A stretch of DNA of 51,546 nt from an uncultured Bacteroidota bacterium (GTDB lineage: Bacteria > Bacteroidota > Bacteroidia > Chitinophagales > Chitinophagaceae). The notes under the pieces were generated by a model. That model made no database searches. It was not told where the DNA came from and saw only the letters and a list, made by a program, of their open reading frames with translations. How positions within the stretch are numbered: the first letter of the stretch is position 1; each line of letters begins with the position of its first letter. Shown here one piece after another: positions 8,076 through 16,760 of this stretch. The DNA is taken from assembly GCA_903875055.1 (NCBI GenBank), contig CAIQUX010000221.1, positions 1 to 51,546 of the forward strand, in the 5' to 3' direction. Position numbers and translations under genes: made by a program.

Positions 8076-9875
8076 GTGACCAAAGAAGAATTCTCTCACA
8101 TACTGCCTTCTATTCCAGTCAAGCCTGGTATTTACAAATATTACAATGCCGATGATGTGATCATTTATGTAGGTAAGGCCAAACATCTTCGTAAACGGGT
8201 CAGCTCTTATTTCAACAAGCATATCGATTACTTCAAGACCCGCGTATTGGTTTCGGAAATTGTGCGTATGGAATTCACCATTGTCGATTCTGAACAGGAT
8301 GCCTTGCTGTTGGAAAATTCGCTGATCAAACAATATCAACCCAAGTATAATCTGGCTCTGAAGGACGACAGGAGCTATCCGTATATCGTCATCAAGAATG
8401 AGGAATATCCCCGTATCTTCTTAACCCGTCGCGTCATCAAAGACGGATCGGAATACCTGGGGCCGTATACGAATGTCGACCATGTGCGTTCCATTCTTGA
8501 ACTGATGAGACAGACGATTCCCATACGGTCATGCAAATTGCCACTGACAGAAAAGTCAATCGCGAAAGGCAAGTATAAAGAATGTCTCGAATATCATATC
8601 GGAAATTGTAAAGCGCCTTGTGTGGGATTTCAGACACGGGATGAATACATGTGGCATGTGAATCAGGTGAAGGAAGTGCTGAAAGGCAAGATGGGTGAGA
8701 TTACGAAATACTATAAGAAGGAGATGAATGAACTAGCTGCCAACCTTGAATTTGAGAAGGCCGAGATTGCGAAGAAGAAGATCGAATACATCAGTAATTA
8801 TACAAGTAGCTCCATTATCGTGAATACGAAAATTGACAATGTGGATGTGTGCAGTATCGTGTCGAATGAAGATTATGCCTATGTCAATTATATGATTATC
8901 GTGCAAGGCAGTATCACACAGACTCATTCAGTGCGTATCGAAAAGAAACTCGATGAAAGCGATGAGGAAATCATCACCCATGCGCTCTTGCAATTACGTG
9001 AGCGTTTCCGAAGCACCTCGAAAGAAATCGTGACACAATTTCCGATTGAGTTTTCCAATGAGATTATCATTACCGTTCCCAAAATGGGCGATAAGAAAAA
9101 ACTGCTTGAATTATCTCTGCAGAATGCCAACTACTTCATACAGGAACAACGGCGCAAGAATGCCTTGCTGCTGGAAGAACCTTCAGATCAGGACCGCCTG
9201 CATCTTCTGAAGCAACTGCAACATGATATGCATCTAAAGGAATTGCCTTTACATATCGAGTGTTTTGATAACTCCAATTTTCAAGGAGCGTATCCGGTGT
9301 CAGCCATGGTGTGTTTCAAAGAAGCGCTGCCGTATAAAAAAGAATATCGTCATTTTCATATCAAGACTGTCGAAGGTATCAACGATTTTGCCAGTATGAA
9401 AGAAACAGTCTATCGCCGTTACAAACGTGTACTTGAAGAAGGTAAGTCTATTCCTCAGCTCATCATCATCGATGGAGGAAAGGGGCAATTAAGTTCAGCC
9501 ATGGAAAGCATTCGTGACCTCGATTTGGCTGGTAAAACCACCGTAGTGGGGCTGGCTAAAAATATCGAGGAGATCTTTTATCCCGGTGATAAGGATTCGC
9601 TGAAGTTGCCCTTCAATAGTCCGTCTCTCAATCTGGTCAAGCGCATACGCGATGAAGTGCATCGTTTTGGTATCACCTTTCACCGTAAGACACGAAGCAG
9701 TGGTACCATTAAAAATGAACTGGAAAATATCGAAGGCGTCGGTGAAAAGACAGCACAGCTTTTATTGCAGACCTTCCGTTCTGTGAATAAGATCAGACAG
9801 GCATCAATCGAAGATATTGCCAAGGTCGTCGGGAATGCGAAGGCTACTTTGGTTTTGGAACATTTCAAGAAATAA
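8076..9875 (+). CDS. uvrC: Excinuclease ABC subunit C
   Basis: 599 residues, full UvrC length, GTG start. Domains in order: GIY-YIG nuclease for the 3' incision (PGIYKYYNADDVIIYVGKAKHLRKR, about 17-41); cysteine-containing central region (CLEYHIGNCKAPCVG); UVR motif that binds UvrB (MNELAANLEFEKAEIAKKKIEYI, about 213-235); RNase H-like nuclease for the 5' incision (ECFDNSNFQG ... LIIIDGGKGQLSSA); C-terminal helix-hairpin-helix (NIEGVGEKTAQLLLQTF). It acts in nucleotide excision repair with UvrAB, which are not in this window. Confidence 0.97.
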   Translation: MTKEEFSHILPSIPVKPGIYKYYNADDVIIYVGKAKHLRKRVSSYFNKHIDYFKTRVLVSEIVRMEFTIVDSEQDALLLENSLIKQYQPKYNLALKDDRSYPYIVIKNEEYPRIFLTRRVIKDGSEYLGPYTNVDHVRSILELMRQTIPIRSCKLPLTEKSIAKGKYKECLEYHIGNCKAPCVGFQTRDEYMWHVNQVKEVLKGKMGEITKYYKKEMNELAANLEFEKAEIAKKKIEYISNYTSSSIIVNTKIDNVDVCSIVSNEDYAYVNYMIIVQGSITQTHSVRIEKKLDESDEEIITHALLQLRERFRSTSKEIVTQFPIEFSNEIIITVPKMGDKKKLLELSLQNANYFIQEQRRKNALLLEEPSDQDRLHLLKQLQHDMHLKELPLHIECFDNSNFQGAYPVSAMVCFKEALPYKKEYRHFHIKTVEGINDFASMKETVYRRYKRVLEEGKSIPQLIIIDGGKGQLSSAMESIRDLDLAGKTTVVGLAKNIEEIFYPGDKDSLKLPFNSPSLNLVKRIRDEVHRFGITFHRKTRSSGTIKNELENIEGVGEKTAQLLLQTFRSVNKIRQASIEDIAKVVGNAKATLVLEHFKK

Positions 9876-9983
9876 GAGAAAACTATCTTAACTTCAGACT
9901 TAAGCGCCTCGTCAAGTTCATCCCTTAGTGTATGAATATATCGAACAAAGGCCCTGTCCATCCTCTTTTTGCCTTATTTGCGT

Positions 9984-9991
9984 TACATTTG
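9984..9991 (+). promoter_or_regulatory. -7 promoter box of the UDP-sugar dehydrogenase gene
   Basis: TACATTTG is a perfect TAnnTTTG box 20 bases before ATG 10012. It lies downstream of the alternative GTG (9928), and so supports 10012 as the true start. Confidence 0.55.
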
Positions 9992-10011
9992 CAGCCATTT
10001 TTATTCGGAAT

Positions 10012-11301
10012 ATGTATCAGGAACTAGTAAACAAAGAGGCGAAATTAGCCGTCATCGGCTTGGGTTATGTAGGATTGCCATTGGCATTGGAATTTGCTAA
10101 AACCATCAATGTCATTGGATTTGATATCAATGAAAAAAGGGTTGAGTTGATGCGTAACAGTATCGATCCTAGCAATGAACTAAAAAAAGAAGCGTTTGAC
10201 AACTGTTCTATCGAATTTACTAGTGACCTTGAGAAGTTGAGAGAAGCCTCTTTTTATGTGGTGGCCGTGCCTACACCAGTCGATTCACATAATGTACCCG
10301 ATCTGAGTCCCGTTATCAGAGCCAGTGAAACCGTATCGAAGGTTATAAAGCAAGGTGATTATGTGGTGTATGAATCAACCGTGTATCCTGGATGTACCGA
10401 AGAAGATTGCCTTCCTATCATCGACAAGCAGTCGGGTTTGAAAAGCGGTATCGATTATAAATACGGTTATTCGCCAGAGCGTATCAATCCGGGTGATAAG
10501 GTGCATACCCTCACCAATACTGTGAAGATCGTATCGGGTAATGATGCTGCATCGCTGGATGAGATTGCGAAAGTCTATGAAATGATCATTACCGCTGGTG
10601 TGCATCGCGCGCCTTCCGTAAAAGTAGCAGAAGCAGGCAAGATCATCGAAAATACCCAACGTGATCTGAATATTGCACTCATGAATGAGTTGTCCATCAT
10701 CTTTGATAAAATGGGAATCAATACGTATGATGTGATTGAAGCGGCAGGTACTAAATGGAATTTTCATAAGTATTCGCCAGGACTTGTTGGAGGTCATTGT
10801 ATCGGTGTTGACCCTTATTATCTTATTTATAAAGCCAATCAGCTGGGTTTTAAATCCCGTGTCATCCTTTCTGGCCGCAGTATCAACGACGATATGCCAA
10901 ACTGGGTTGCCACCCGCACGGCACAACATATCATCAAATCGGGGAAGGAAATTTCGAAATCGAAAATATTGGTACTTGGTGCCACCTTCAAGGAGAATGT
11001 ATCCGATATCCGCAATTCCAAGGTAGTGGATCTGGTGAAGGAATTGAAAGGATTCAATGCCGAAGTCGAAATCGTGGATCCGAATGCCAATCCGGAAGAA
11101 TTTGCTCATGAATATGGACTAACCCTGACACCTGCTATCGGACAGGCTTATGATGCCGTGATACTGGCTGTCAATCACCGTGAATATGAAACACTCGATG
11201 AAGCTTATTTTCAATCGATCTGTACCGACCATGGGGTCATCATCGATATCAAAGGTGTGCTTAGAGGTAAAATCAAGAACCTGAGATATTGGTGTATCTA
11301 A
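10012..11301 (+). CDS. UDP-N-acetylhexosamine 6-dehydrogenase (WbpO/TviB family)
   Basis: 429 residues from ATG 10012. Starting at the earlier GTG would add 28 residues before the Rossmann fold. NAD-binding motif VIGLGYVGLPLALEFA lies near residues 14-29; central dimer-domain blocks are VYESTVYPGCTEEDC, GYSPERINPGD and EAGKIIENTQRDLNIALMNE; the catalytic cysteine is Cys263 in GGHCIGVDPYYL. The sequence follows the WbpO/TviB branch, which oxidises UDP-GlcNAc or UDP-GalNAc to the uronic acid, rather than UDP-glucose dehydrogenase. The WbpP-like epimerase is the convergent neighbour, so together they can supply UDP-GalNAcA for the polysaccharide locus. The exact substrate is inferred. Confidence 0.88.
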   Translation: MYQELVNKEAKLAVIGLGYVGLPLALEFAKTINVIGFDINEKRVELMRNSIDPSNELKKEAFDNCSIEFTSDLEKLREASFYVVAVPTPVDSHNVPDLSPVIRASETVSKVIKQGDYVVYESTVYPGCTEEDCLPIIDKQSGLKSGIDYKYGYSPERINPGDKVHTLTNTVKIVSGNDAASLDEIAKVYEMIITAGVHRAPSVKVAEAGKIIENTQRDLNIALMNELSIIFDKMGINTYDVIEAAGTKWNFHKYSPGLVGGHCIGVDPYYLIYKANQLGFKSRVILSGRSINDDMPNWVATRTAQHIIKSGKEISKSKILVLGATFKENVSDIRNSKVVDLVKELKGFNAEVEIVDPNANPEEFAHEYGLTLTPAIGQAYDAVILAVNHREYETLDEAYFQSICTDHGVIIDIKGVLRGKIKNLRYWCI

Positions 11302-11389
11302 GCTCTAGAAAGCTTACTGAATTTTTGCCTGCAATTTTTTTAGCTGATTCAATCGTTACGTTCCGACAGATGATGGTTGTTGCGGTTGC

Positions 11390-12340
11390 CTACCCATTCT
11401 TTTGATACCAATCAAACGCAATCTTCAATCCGGCTCTGACCGAAATGCTTGGCTGATAATTCAAGAGTCGTTTGGCTTTGTCGATATTGGCGAGGCTGTG
11501 TGGAATATCTCCTTTACGGAAATCGCCGAAGATGGGTTCAAGCGAGGAGCCAGCAATTTCTTTGATATAGTTATAAAGTTGAATCAAGGTTGTGCTTTCT
11601 CCGAAAGCGATATTGTATACTTGATTCACCGCTTCGGGCTGTTCGGTAAACAAGGCATTGATATTGGCTTGCAATACATTGTCGATAAAGGTAAAGTCGC
11701 GGCTGTAACTGCCATCACCATTGATGACCGGTGCTTCATTTTTCAGAATCGCCTCCATGAATAAAGGAATGACAGCCGCATAAGCACCTTTCGGGCTTTG
11801 ATGCGGACCAAAGACATTGAAATAACGCAGACCGATAAATTCCATCTGATACGTCCGGGCAAACACATCGGCATACAATTCCATCACATATTTGGTTACG
11901 GCATACGGTGAAAGAGGTCGCCCGATGATGTCCTCGACTTTAGGCAATGATTCGCTGTCACCGTAAGTTGATGAAGAAGCTGCATACACTATTCGTTTTA
12001 CTTCAGCGTTTTTAGCCGCTGTAAAAATATTGAGTGTGCCAGTGATATTGGTATTGTTGGTATTCAGCGGGTCAACGATACTACGCGGTACCGAACCCAA
12101 AGCCGCCTGATGACTGACAAGCTGTATGTCCTTCATGGCTTTTTCGCAGGTGGCGAAATCGGTGATATCGCCTTCTATCAATTCAAACTTCGGATGTGAT
12201 AGCAGGTCTTGAATGTTTTCACGAAAGCCTGTAGCAAAATTGTCAAGTACACGGACTTTTGAAACCTTGTCGTTCGTAAGCAATGCCTTCGCCAGATTAG
12301 AACCAATAAAACCGGCACCACCGGTGAGAAGAATATTCAT
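11390..12340 (-). CDS. UDP-GlcNAc 4-epimerase-like SDR protein (WbpP/TviC family)
   Basis: 316 residues from ATG 12340; a TTG four codons upstream is the alternative. NAD-binding GGAGFIGSNLA at the N-terminus, active-site region YAASSSTYGD and the YxxxK pair (SPYAVTKY), and the WbpP-type blocks HQAALGSVPRSI, LRYFNVFGPHQSPKGAYAAVIP and INGDGSYSRDFTFIDN. Members interconvert UDP-GlcNAc/GalNAc or their uronic acids. It is the last gene of a minus-strand operon (deacetylase, formyltransferase, GT4, epimerase) and converges on the dehydrogenase that completes the pathway. Confidence 0.88.
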   Translation of the reverse strand: MNILLTGGAGFIGSNLAKALLTNDKVSKVRVLDNFATGFRENIQDLLSHPKFELIEGDITDFATCEKAMKDIQLVSHQAALGSVPRSIVDPLNTNNTNITGTLNIFTAAKNAEVKRIVYAASSSTYGDSESLPKVEDIIGRPLSPYAVTKYVMELYADVFARTYQMEFIGLRYFNVFGPHQSPKGAYAAVIPLFMEAILKNEAPVINGDGSYSRDFTFIDNVLQANINALFTEQPEAVNQVYNIAFGESTTLIQLYNYIKEIAGSSLEPIFGDFRKGDIPHSLANIDKAKRLLNYQPSISVRAGLKIAFDWYQKNG

Positions 12341-12370
12341 ACGAGGCGACAAAAATAGTCATGAATCGTT

Positions 12371-13573
12371 TTAGAATGACACATTTTTTTCCTGCAGCAA
12401 TTGGTAGTACAGATTGCGGACATCATTCACCAATCTCGACTTGTCAAACTTATCCTTGACAAGGTTGCAACCCTGCTCGCCCATGGTCTGTCTGAGTGTG
12501 GCGTCTTCAGTGAGCCTGAGCAAGGCATCGGCAAAGGAGGCTGCATCGCCGGAAGGAGTAATAAAGGCGGTTTCATTCTCGAGAACCACATCGCGTACAC
12601 CGCCAACATCAGTGGTTACGATAGGTTTGTTCGCAGCTTGTGCTTCAATCAGTGATACCGGTGTTCCTTCATTGAGTGACGTCAAGGCTACGATATCGAT
12701 ACCTGCAAACACGTCATCCATATCGGTGAGCCAGGAAGTGAAGGTTACGGTTTGAGGATGCTTGTTTTGCGGGAAATAATTGTATGGGATATGATATGCG
12801 TTTAGTTGATTAAACAAGGCATCGCGTTGATCGCCATCACCCACGATGATGATACGGATTTTTTGCTGTGTTTGTTCCAATAATGATTTAACAGCATCGA
12901 TAAACAACGCATGGTTCTTGATGGGTACGATACGTCCGATGATACCGATGGCGATTTCATCATCCTTGATATCGAATTGATGCCTGAATTTCGTTCGTTT
13001 ACTTTCCTGATCGGTATAAAATTTCTCAAGATCCAGCCCGAGCGGCACCACCACCATTTTATCGGGAGAGCAGATATTGAATTGGGTTGTAAGTTCTTCT
13101 TTCTGTTGTTCGCTGATAGCGATGATACGATCCGTCTTTCGGGCCAGATAACGTTCGGCCTGAATGAAGAAATTGGTTTTCATCTTTCCGAAATAGGAAT
13201 GAAAGACATGGCCATGAAAAGTATGCAGGATGACGGGCACCTTGCAGGCAGAGGCTGCCAGACGGCCTATGGCACCGGGTTTAGCGGCATGCGTGTGCAC
13301 GATATGAGGCTTGTATTCCTGTATGATTTGCTTGATTTGTTGATATGCAGCACGGTCATCGGCCCAGTTGATGGCCCGTTTCATATCCGGAATTTCTACC
13401 GGCGTGATGCCATACTGTTTCGTGAGGAAATCAGCGTCCTGTTCGTGTGCATCTTTGGTGCCGATGAGCAGTTTTGTTTCGAAATCAGGCTCGAGAAATT
13501 TAGTCAGGTAGGTGACATTGAAGGCGGGACCGCCTAAGATTAACCTATTGAATATCCGGATGACACGTGGCAT
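12371..13573 (-). CDS. Glycosyltransferase family 4 (GT-B fold)
   Basis: 400 residues. The N-terminal domain has the GT4 pattern GGPAFNVTYLTKFL and VHTHAAKPGAIGRLAA. The C-terminal domain has GIIGRIVPIKNHALFIDA, a donor-binding region, and the retaining EX7E motif EGTPVSLIE near residue 300. It is soluble with no clear membrane segment and probably transfers a nucleotide-activated sugar to the lipid-linked glycan at the cytoplasmic face. Its ATG overlaps the stop of the formyltransferase gene (TAATG), implying translational coupling. Donor and acceptor cannot be deduced. Confidence 0.9.
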   Translation of the reverse strand: MPRVIRIFNRLILGGPAFNVTYLTKFLEPDFETKLLIGTKDAHEQDADFLTKQYGITPVEIPDMKRAINWADDRAAYQQIKQIIQEYKPHIVHTHAAKPGAIGRLAASACKVPVILHTFHGHVFHSYFGKMKTNFFIQAERYLARKTDRIIAISEQQKEELTTQFNICSPDKMVVVPLGLDLEKFYTDQESKRTKFRHQFDIKDDEIAIGIIGRIVPIKNHALFIDAVKSLLEQTQQKIRIIIVGDGDQRDALFNQLNAYHIPYNYFPQNKHPQTVTFTSWLTDMDDVFAGIDIVALTSLNEGTPVSLIEAQAANKPIVTTDVGGVRDVVLENETAFITPSGDAASFADALLRLTEDATLRQTMGEQGCNLVKDKFDKSRLVNDVRNLYYQLLQEKNVSF

Positions 13574-14331
13574 TAGCTGACCTTATTGAAGAATCGGTTG
13601 TAAAAGTATTCAAAAATTGTAGGATGATACCATAAACTCGATTCATTCGTCAGTGGCGGGATGGTTTTGCTGTTGTGTTGTTCTATTTCCTGCAAGGATT
13701 CTAAAAATAATGGTAGCCCTTTGGCTAATTGAAGATAGGGATAAGTAGCGAAGTTGTCGTGGGGGCCGGTGGAAATCAACGCTTGTTTCAAAACCGAACC
13801 GGTATCGATTCCTTCATCAATCAGATGAATAGTAACACCACAAAGTTGAGGATCTTTATTTGCCATCGCCCAATACGCACCATGTACGCCTCTGTATTTA
13901 GGCGTGATGCCCATATGCATATTCACGAATTTGGCATGGACGCTATCCAATACTTTTTTTGAGATGATACGGGTGCCGTTGACAACGATGATGGAAGGAT
14001 TAAGTTTGTTGAGCAGATCAATGCAATCTTTATCGTTGACAGAGGAAACACGAAGAATCTTTGCATCCGGTATGGTAGCTTGTGACAGGTGATTCATAGA
14101 CAAGATTTCAGCGATCCTGTTTTTTGATGACCGCAATAAAAGTTTTTGTATGAAGACCTGAAACAGCAATTGACCGATGACTTTCAATTGACCGATTTTT
14201 CGTAGACGATTCCTGATCAATTTCTTTTTAGAAATCTTATCCTCGATCACCACTGAATCGATGGATACATGCGCCGACAGGTAATTATACAGGATGTTGG
14301 TTTCAGGACAATCGACGCCGATCAGGATCAT
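13573..14331 (-). CDS. Formyltransferase-fold protein (putative sugar N-formyltransferase)
   Basis: 252 residues with the N10-formyl-THF transferase fold in the middle: the catalytic Asn-x-His of FVNMHMGITPKYRGVHG (about 135-151), AYWAMANKD, and the catalytic Asp in HLIDEGIDTG. This is the Asn/His/Asp triad seen in ArnA, WlaRD-type enzymes and methionyl-tRNA formyltransferase. The C-terminal tRNA-binding OB domain of Fmt is absent, and the gene is coupled to a glycosyltransferase, so formylation of an amino-sugar is likelier than tRNA formylation. The substrate may be a deacetylated HexNAc-uronic acid (inference). Confidence 0.8.
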   Translation of the reverse strand: MILIGVDCPETNILYNYLSAHVSIDSVVIEDKISKKKLIRNRLRKIGQLKVIGQLLFQVFIQKLLLRSSKNRIAEILSMNHLSQATIPDAKILRVSSVNDKDCIDLLNKLNPSIIVVNGTRIISKKVLDSVHAKFVNMHMGITPKYRGVHGAYWAMANKDPQLCGVTIHLIDEGIDTGSVLKQALISTGPHDNFATYPYLQLAKGLPLFLESLQEIEQHNSKTIPPLTNESSLWYHPTIFEYFYNRFFNKVS

Positions 14332-14334
14332 AGT

Positions 14335-15294
14335 TTATTGATTATGGGAGGATGCGATTTCCTTCATGTTGAGGCTAATCATGTGACTCATTTCCTTCAG
14401 ATGGGTATAATGAATCAGGATGTTTTCCAGCATGTAGAGGTTTTCATTCATATGGCTGCCAAAGTTATGCGGATGCCACCAAAGATGAAAAACTTTATGT
14501 TGCTCAGCAGCCCGGGTCATGGAGTTTTTGATACGGTTGATATGTAAGGGTTGAAGGATAGATAAATATTTAGAGCAGGCTCGTAAAAAACGGCTGGCCG
14601 GAATATTCGTCATGCCATTTTCATTGACCGGTTCATGCAGATGATGTCCTGAGATATTGACATAGGCATCCAGCAAACGGAAGAATCGTTTTACATAGGT
14701 TTGTTTTTCACTATTACCCGAATGGTACATCCAGTTGTTTTCATTGCCCCTGAAATTCTTGATCCCGTGCCGGAGACAGATATCAGTGAATGCTTTGCTG
14801 TATTGGTTGCGTGGAAATACGATGCTTTGGATCTGTTGGTTTTTTTCTTGTGCCATTGCCATTGCCATCGCAATGTCGGCTTCAAAAGCGTCTAGTGTTG
14901 CACCATGTTCCAAGGTGTAGAAATGGCTATATGTATGTGTGGCTATTTCCTGCCCATGGGTGTCATGAATCTGACTGATAAGATCTGATGCAAAATGATA
15001 GATTGGATCCAGTTCTTCAGATCGGATATAGTGATATGGGTCTAAAGACTGGTTGTCGTATTGAGGTAATGTGCCAGGGATATGTTTCAGTAATTCGTTT
15101 TTATCCTGATTGAACAAGAATCCGACAGTAGCCCAGGTACAATGAATATCATATCGGGAAAATAAGTCCAATAACTTTGGAACGACAGCATGTACTTTTT
15201 TTATTTGTTCGCCGTACTCTTCAATGGATCGTTTATCCCGCACACCCCAGAAAAGTTCGAAATCCAGCGAGATAGTAAAGAGGCCATTCTTCAT
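14335..15294 (-). CDS. Polysaccharide deacetylase family protein (NodB-like)
   Basis: 319 residues from ATG 15294, which directly precedes the conserved first strand (LFTISLDFELFWG). A longer frame to 15378 adds a non-conserved hydrophobic stretch and runs into the divergent promoter. NodB features: DFE near the N-terminus, TWATVGFLF, the metal-binding HTYSHF (HxxxH), and FPRNQ. No signal peptide is seen from this start, so it may act on a cytoplasmic or lipid-linked glycan. It begins an operon with the formyltransferase three bases downstream, consistent with deacetylation followed by formylation. An ATTGCC hexamer repeat (about 14854-14873) encodes the MAMAMA run. Confidence 0.82.
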   Translation of the reverse strand: MKNGLFTISLDFELFWGVRDKRSIEEYGEQIKKVHAVVPKLLDLFSRYDIHCTWATVGFLFNQDKNELLKHIPGTLPQYDNQSLDPYHYIRSEELDPIYHFASDLISQIHDTHGQEIATHTYSHFYTLEHGATLDAFEADIAMAMAMAQEKNQQIQSIVFPRNQYSKAFTDICLRHGIKNFRGNENNWMYHSGNSEKQTYVKRFFRLLDAYVNISGHHLHEPVNENGMTNIPASRFLRACSKYLSILQPLHINRIKNSMTRAAEQHKVFHLWWHPHNFGSHMNENLYMLENILIHYTHLKEMSHMISLNMKEIASSHNQ

Positions 15295-15360
15295 GTAATC
15301 GTATTGAGATAAGTGTCTGAACCGGTATGTAAAAAGAGAAAGGAATATGTTTAAAAGTAC

Positions 15361-15368
15361 TATTTTTG
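15361..15368 (+). promoter_or_regulatory. -7 promoter box of the polytopic membrane protein gene
   Basis: TATTTTTG is a perfect TAnnTTTG box ending nine bases before ATG 15378. It overlaps the TTG that would be the alternative start (15366), and so favours the ATG. Confidence 0.5.
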
Positions 15369-15377
15369 ATACCTGCA

Positions 15378-16748
15378 ATGAATTTTTCCCCCGAACAAAT
15401 ACACGACTTTGACAGACTCACAAATGTACATGCATACAAGGAATTATTTTTCATTGAGGACCTCCTTTTAATTCCACTCTTCTTATTTCTTATTGTCAGA
15501 TTCCTGAAATACTGGCGTGAACGGCAGCCTGCTGAAATCAGAAAATATTTCCTTCCAGGATATGGAGTCAGGCTGTTGGGTATCATAGCCTTTCTGATTC
15601 ATCATATCCTTATCTATAAAGGCGGGGTCGATTCGTTTACATATTATTGGTCGAGCAATCAGTTATATACTTTGTTCAAGATCGACCCCTTGAGTTCGCT
15701 AAAACTCATCTTCACTTCGTACGATACCTATCTTCCTGAAAATATCAACCTGAATCTGAGCAGTTTCATTTTTACCAATCAGGAATCCATTGTCATCAAA
15801 TCTGCCACCGTGATCAGCTTTTTCTGTTTCAACAGTTATGTGGTGGTGAGTATGCTCATGGGCTTGTTTGCCTATGGTGGCTGCTGGCGGATTTATAAGG
15901 TGTTTTATAGTTTTTATCCTCATTTGAGTAAGCCTCTGGCCATCACGTGTCTTTTCATTCCATCAGTCTTTTTTTGGAGTTCAGTCATCTCCAAAGAAAT
16001 AGTATGTATCGGTGCGATGGGTTATTTTTTTTATGCCTATTTCAACTTGTTCTTTGAACGGAAGAACATACTAGTCAATACGCTTATGCTCATCATCATG
16101 GGCTGGCTGCTGATGAGGGTGAAGCTTTATATACTTCTCGCCTTTACACCTCCTATCTTATTGCTGTTGCTGATCAGTATGGTCGGGAACATAAAAAATA
16201 AATTTATCAGACGCGTATCAATACCGGTCGTAATGGTGACTCTCGGTTATGCCGTCTATTGGGCCTTTATCAATCTGTCGGACAACTTTGAAAGTTTTTC
16301 TATGGATACGATTCTGGAAAGTGCGCGGACTACCTATATCTATCTAACATTGGAAGGCTTTGCGGAAAGCCGTTATAGTCTGGGTGAGTTTGAACCTACT
16401 ATCAACGGCGTCTTAAAGCTGGCGCCGGCCGGTATGAATGTTACTTTGTTCAGGCCTTATGTTTGGGAAGCCAATAAGCCTATCACACTCATTGCATCGA
16501 TGGAAAGTTTGCTTACGTTGCTTGTGACATTGTATGTGATTTTCAAGACCGGTTTCATCCGCACACTGAACAGTATTTTTACAAATCCGGTTATTCTTTT
16601 CTGTGTGATTTTTTCAATGGTCTTTGCCTTGGCCGTAGGTATCACCAGCGGTAATTTCGGAACGCTGATGCGTTATAAGATTCCAATGATGCCGTTCTAT
16701 TTTACATCATTGGTATTGATTTATTATCGGGTGCAGAAGAAATCTTAG
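15378..16748 (+). CDS. Polytopic inner-membrane protein, possible polysaccharide polymerase
   Basis: 456 residues from ATG 15378, with roughly ten hydrophobic segments (for example DLLLIPLFLFLIVRFL near the N-terminus, LLAFTPPILLLLLIS mid-protein, and VILFCVIFSMVFALAVG near the C-terminus). A loop with VDSFTYYWSSNQLYTLF follows the second segment. Topology, size and position among sugar-activating and glycosyltransferase genes resemble Wzy/EpsG-type polymerases, but no diagnostic motif is seen. It is divergent from the deacetylase operon and ends 12 bases from the convergent asnB stop. Confidence 0.65.
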   Translation: MNFSPEQIHDFDRLTNVHAYKELFFIEDLLLIPLFLFLIVRFLKYWRERQPAEIRKYFLPGYGVRLLGIIAFLIHHILIYKGGVDSFTYYWSSNQLYTLFKIDPLSSLKLIFTSYDTYLPENINLNLSSFIFTNQESIVIKSATVISFFCFNSYVVVSMLMGLFAYGGCWRIYKVFYSFYPHLSKPLAITCLFIPSVFFWSSVISKEIVCIGAMGYFFYAYFNLFFERKNILVNTLMLIIMGWLLMRVKLYILLAFTPPILLLLLISMVGNIKNKFIRRVSIPVVMVTLGYAVYWAFINLSDNFESFSMDTILESARTTYIYLTLEGFAESRYSLGEFEPTINGVLKLAPAGMNVTLFRPYVWEANKPITLIASMESLLTLLVTLYVIFKTGFIRTLNSIFTNPVILFCVIFSMVFALAVGITSGNFGTLMRYKIPMMPFYFTSLVLIYYRVQKKS

Positions 16749-16760
16749 GGCATAACTGAC

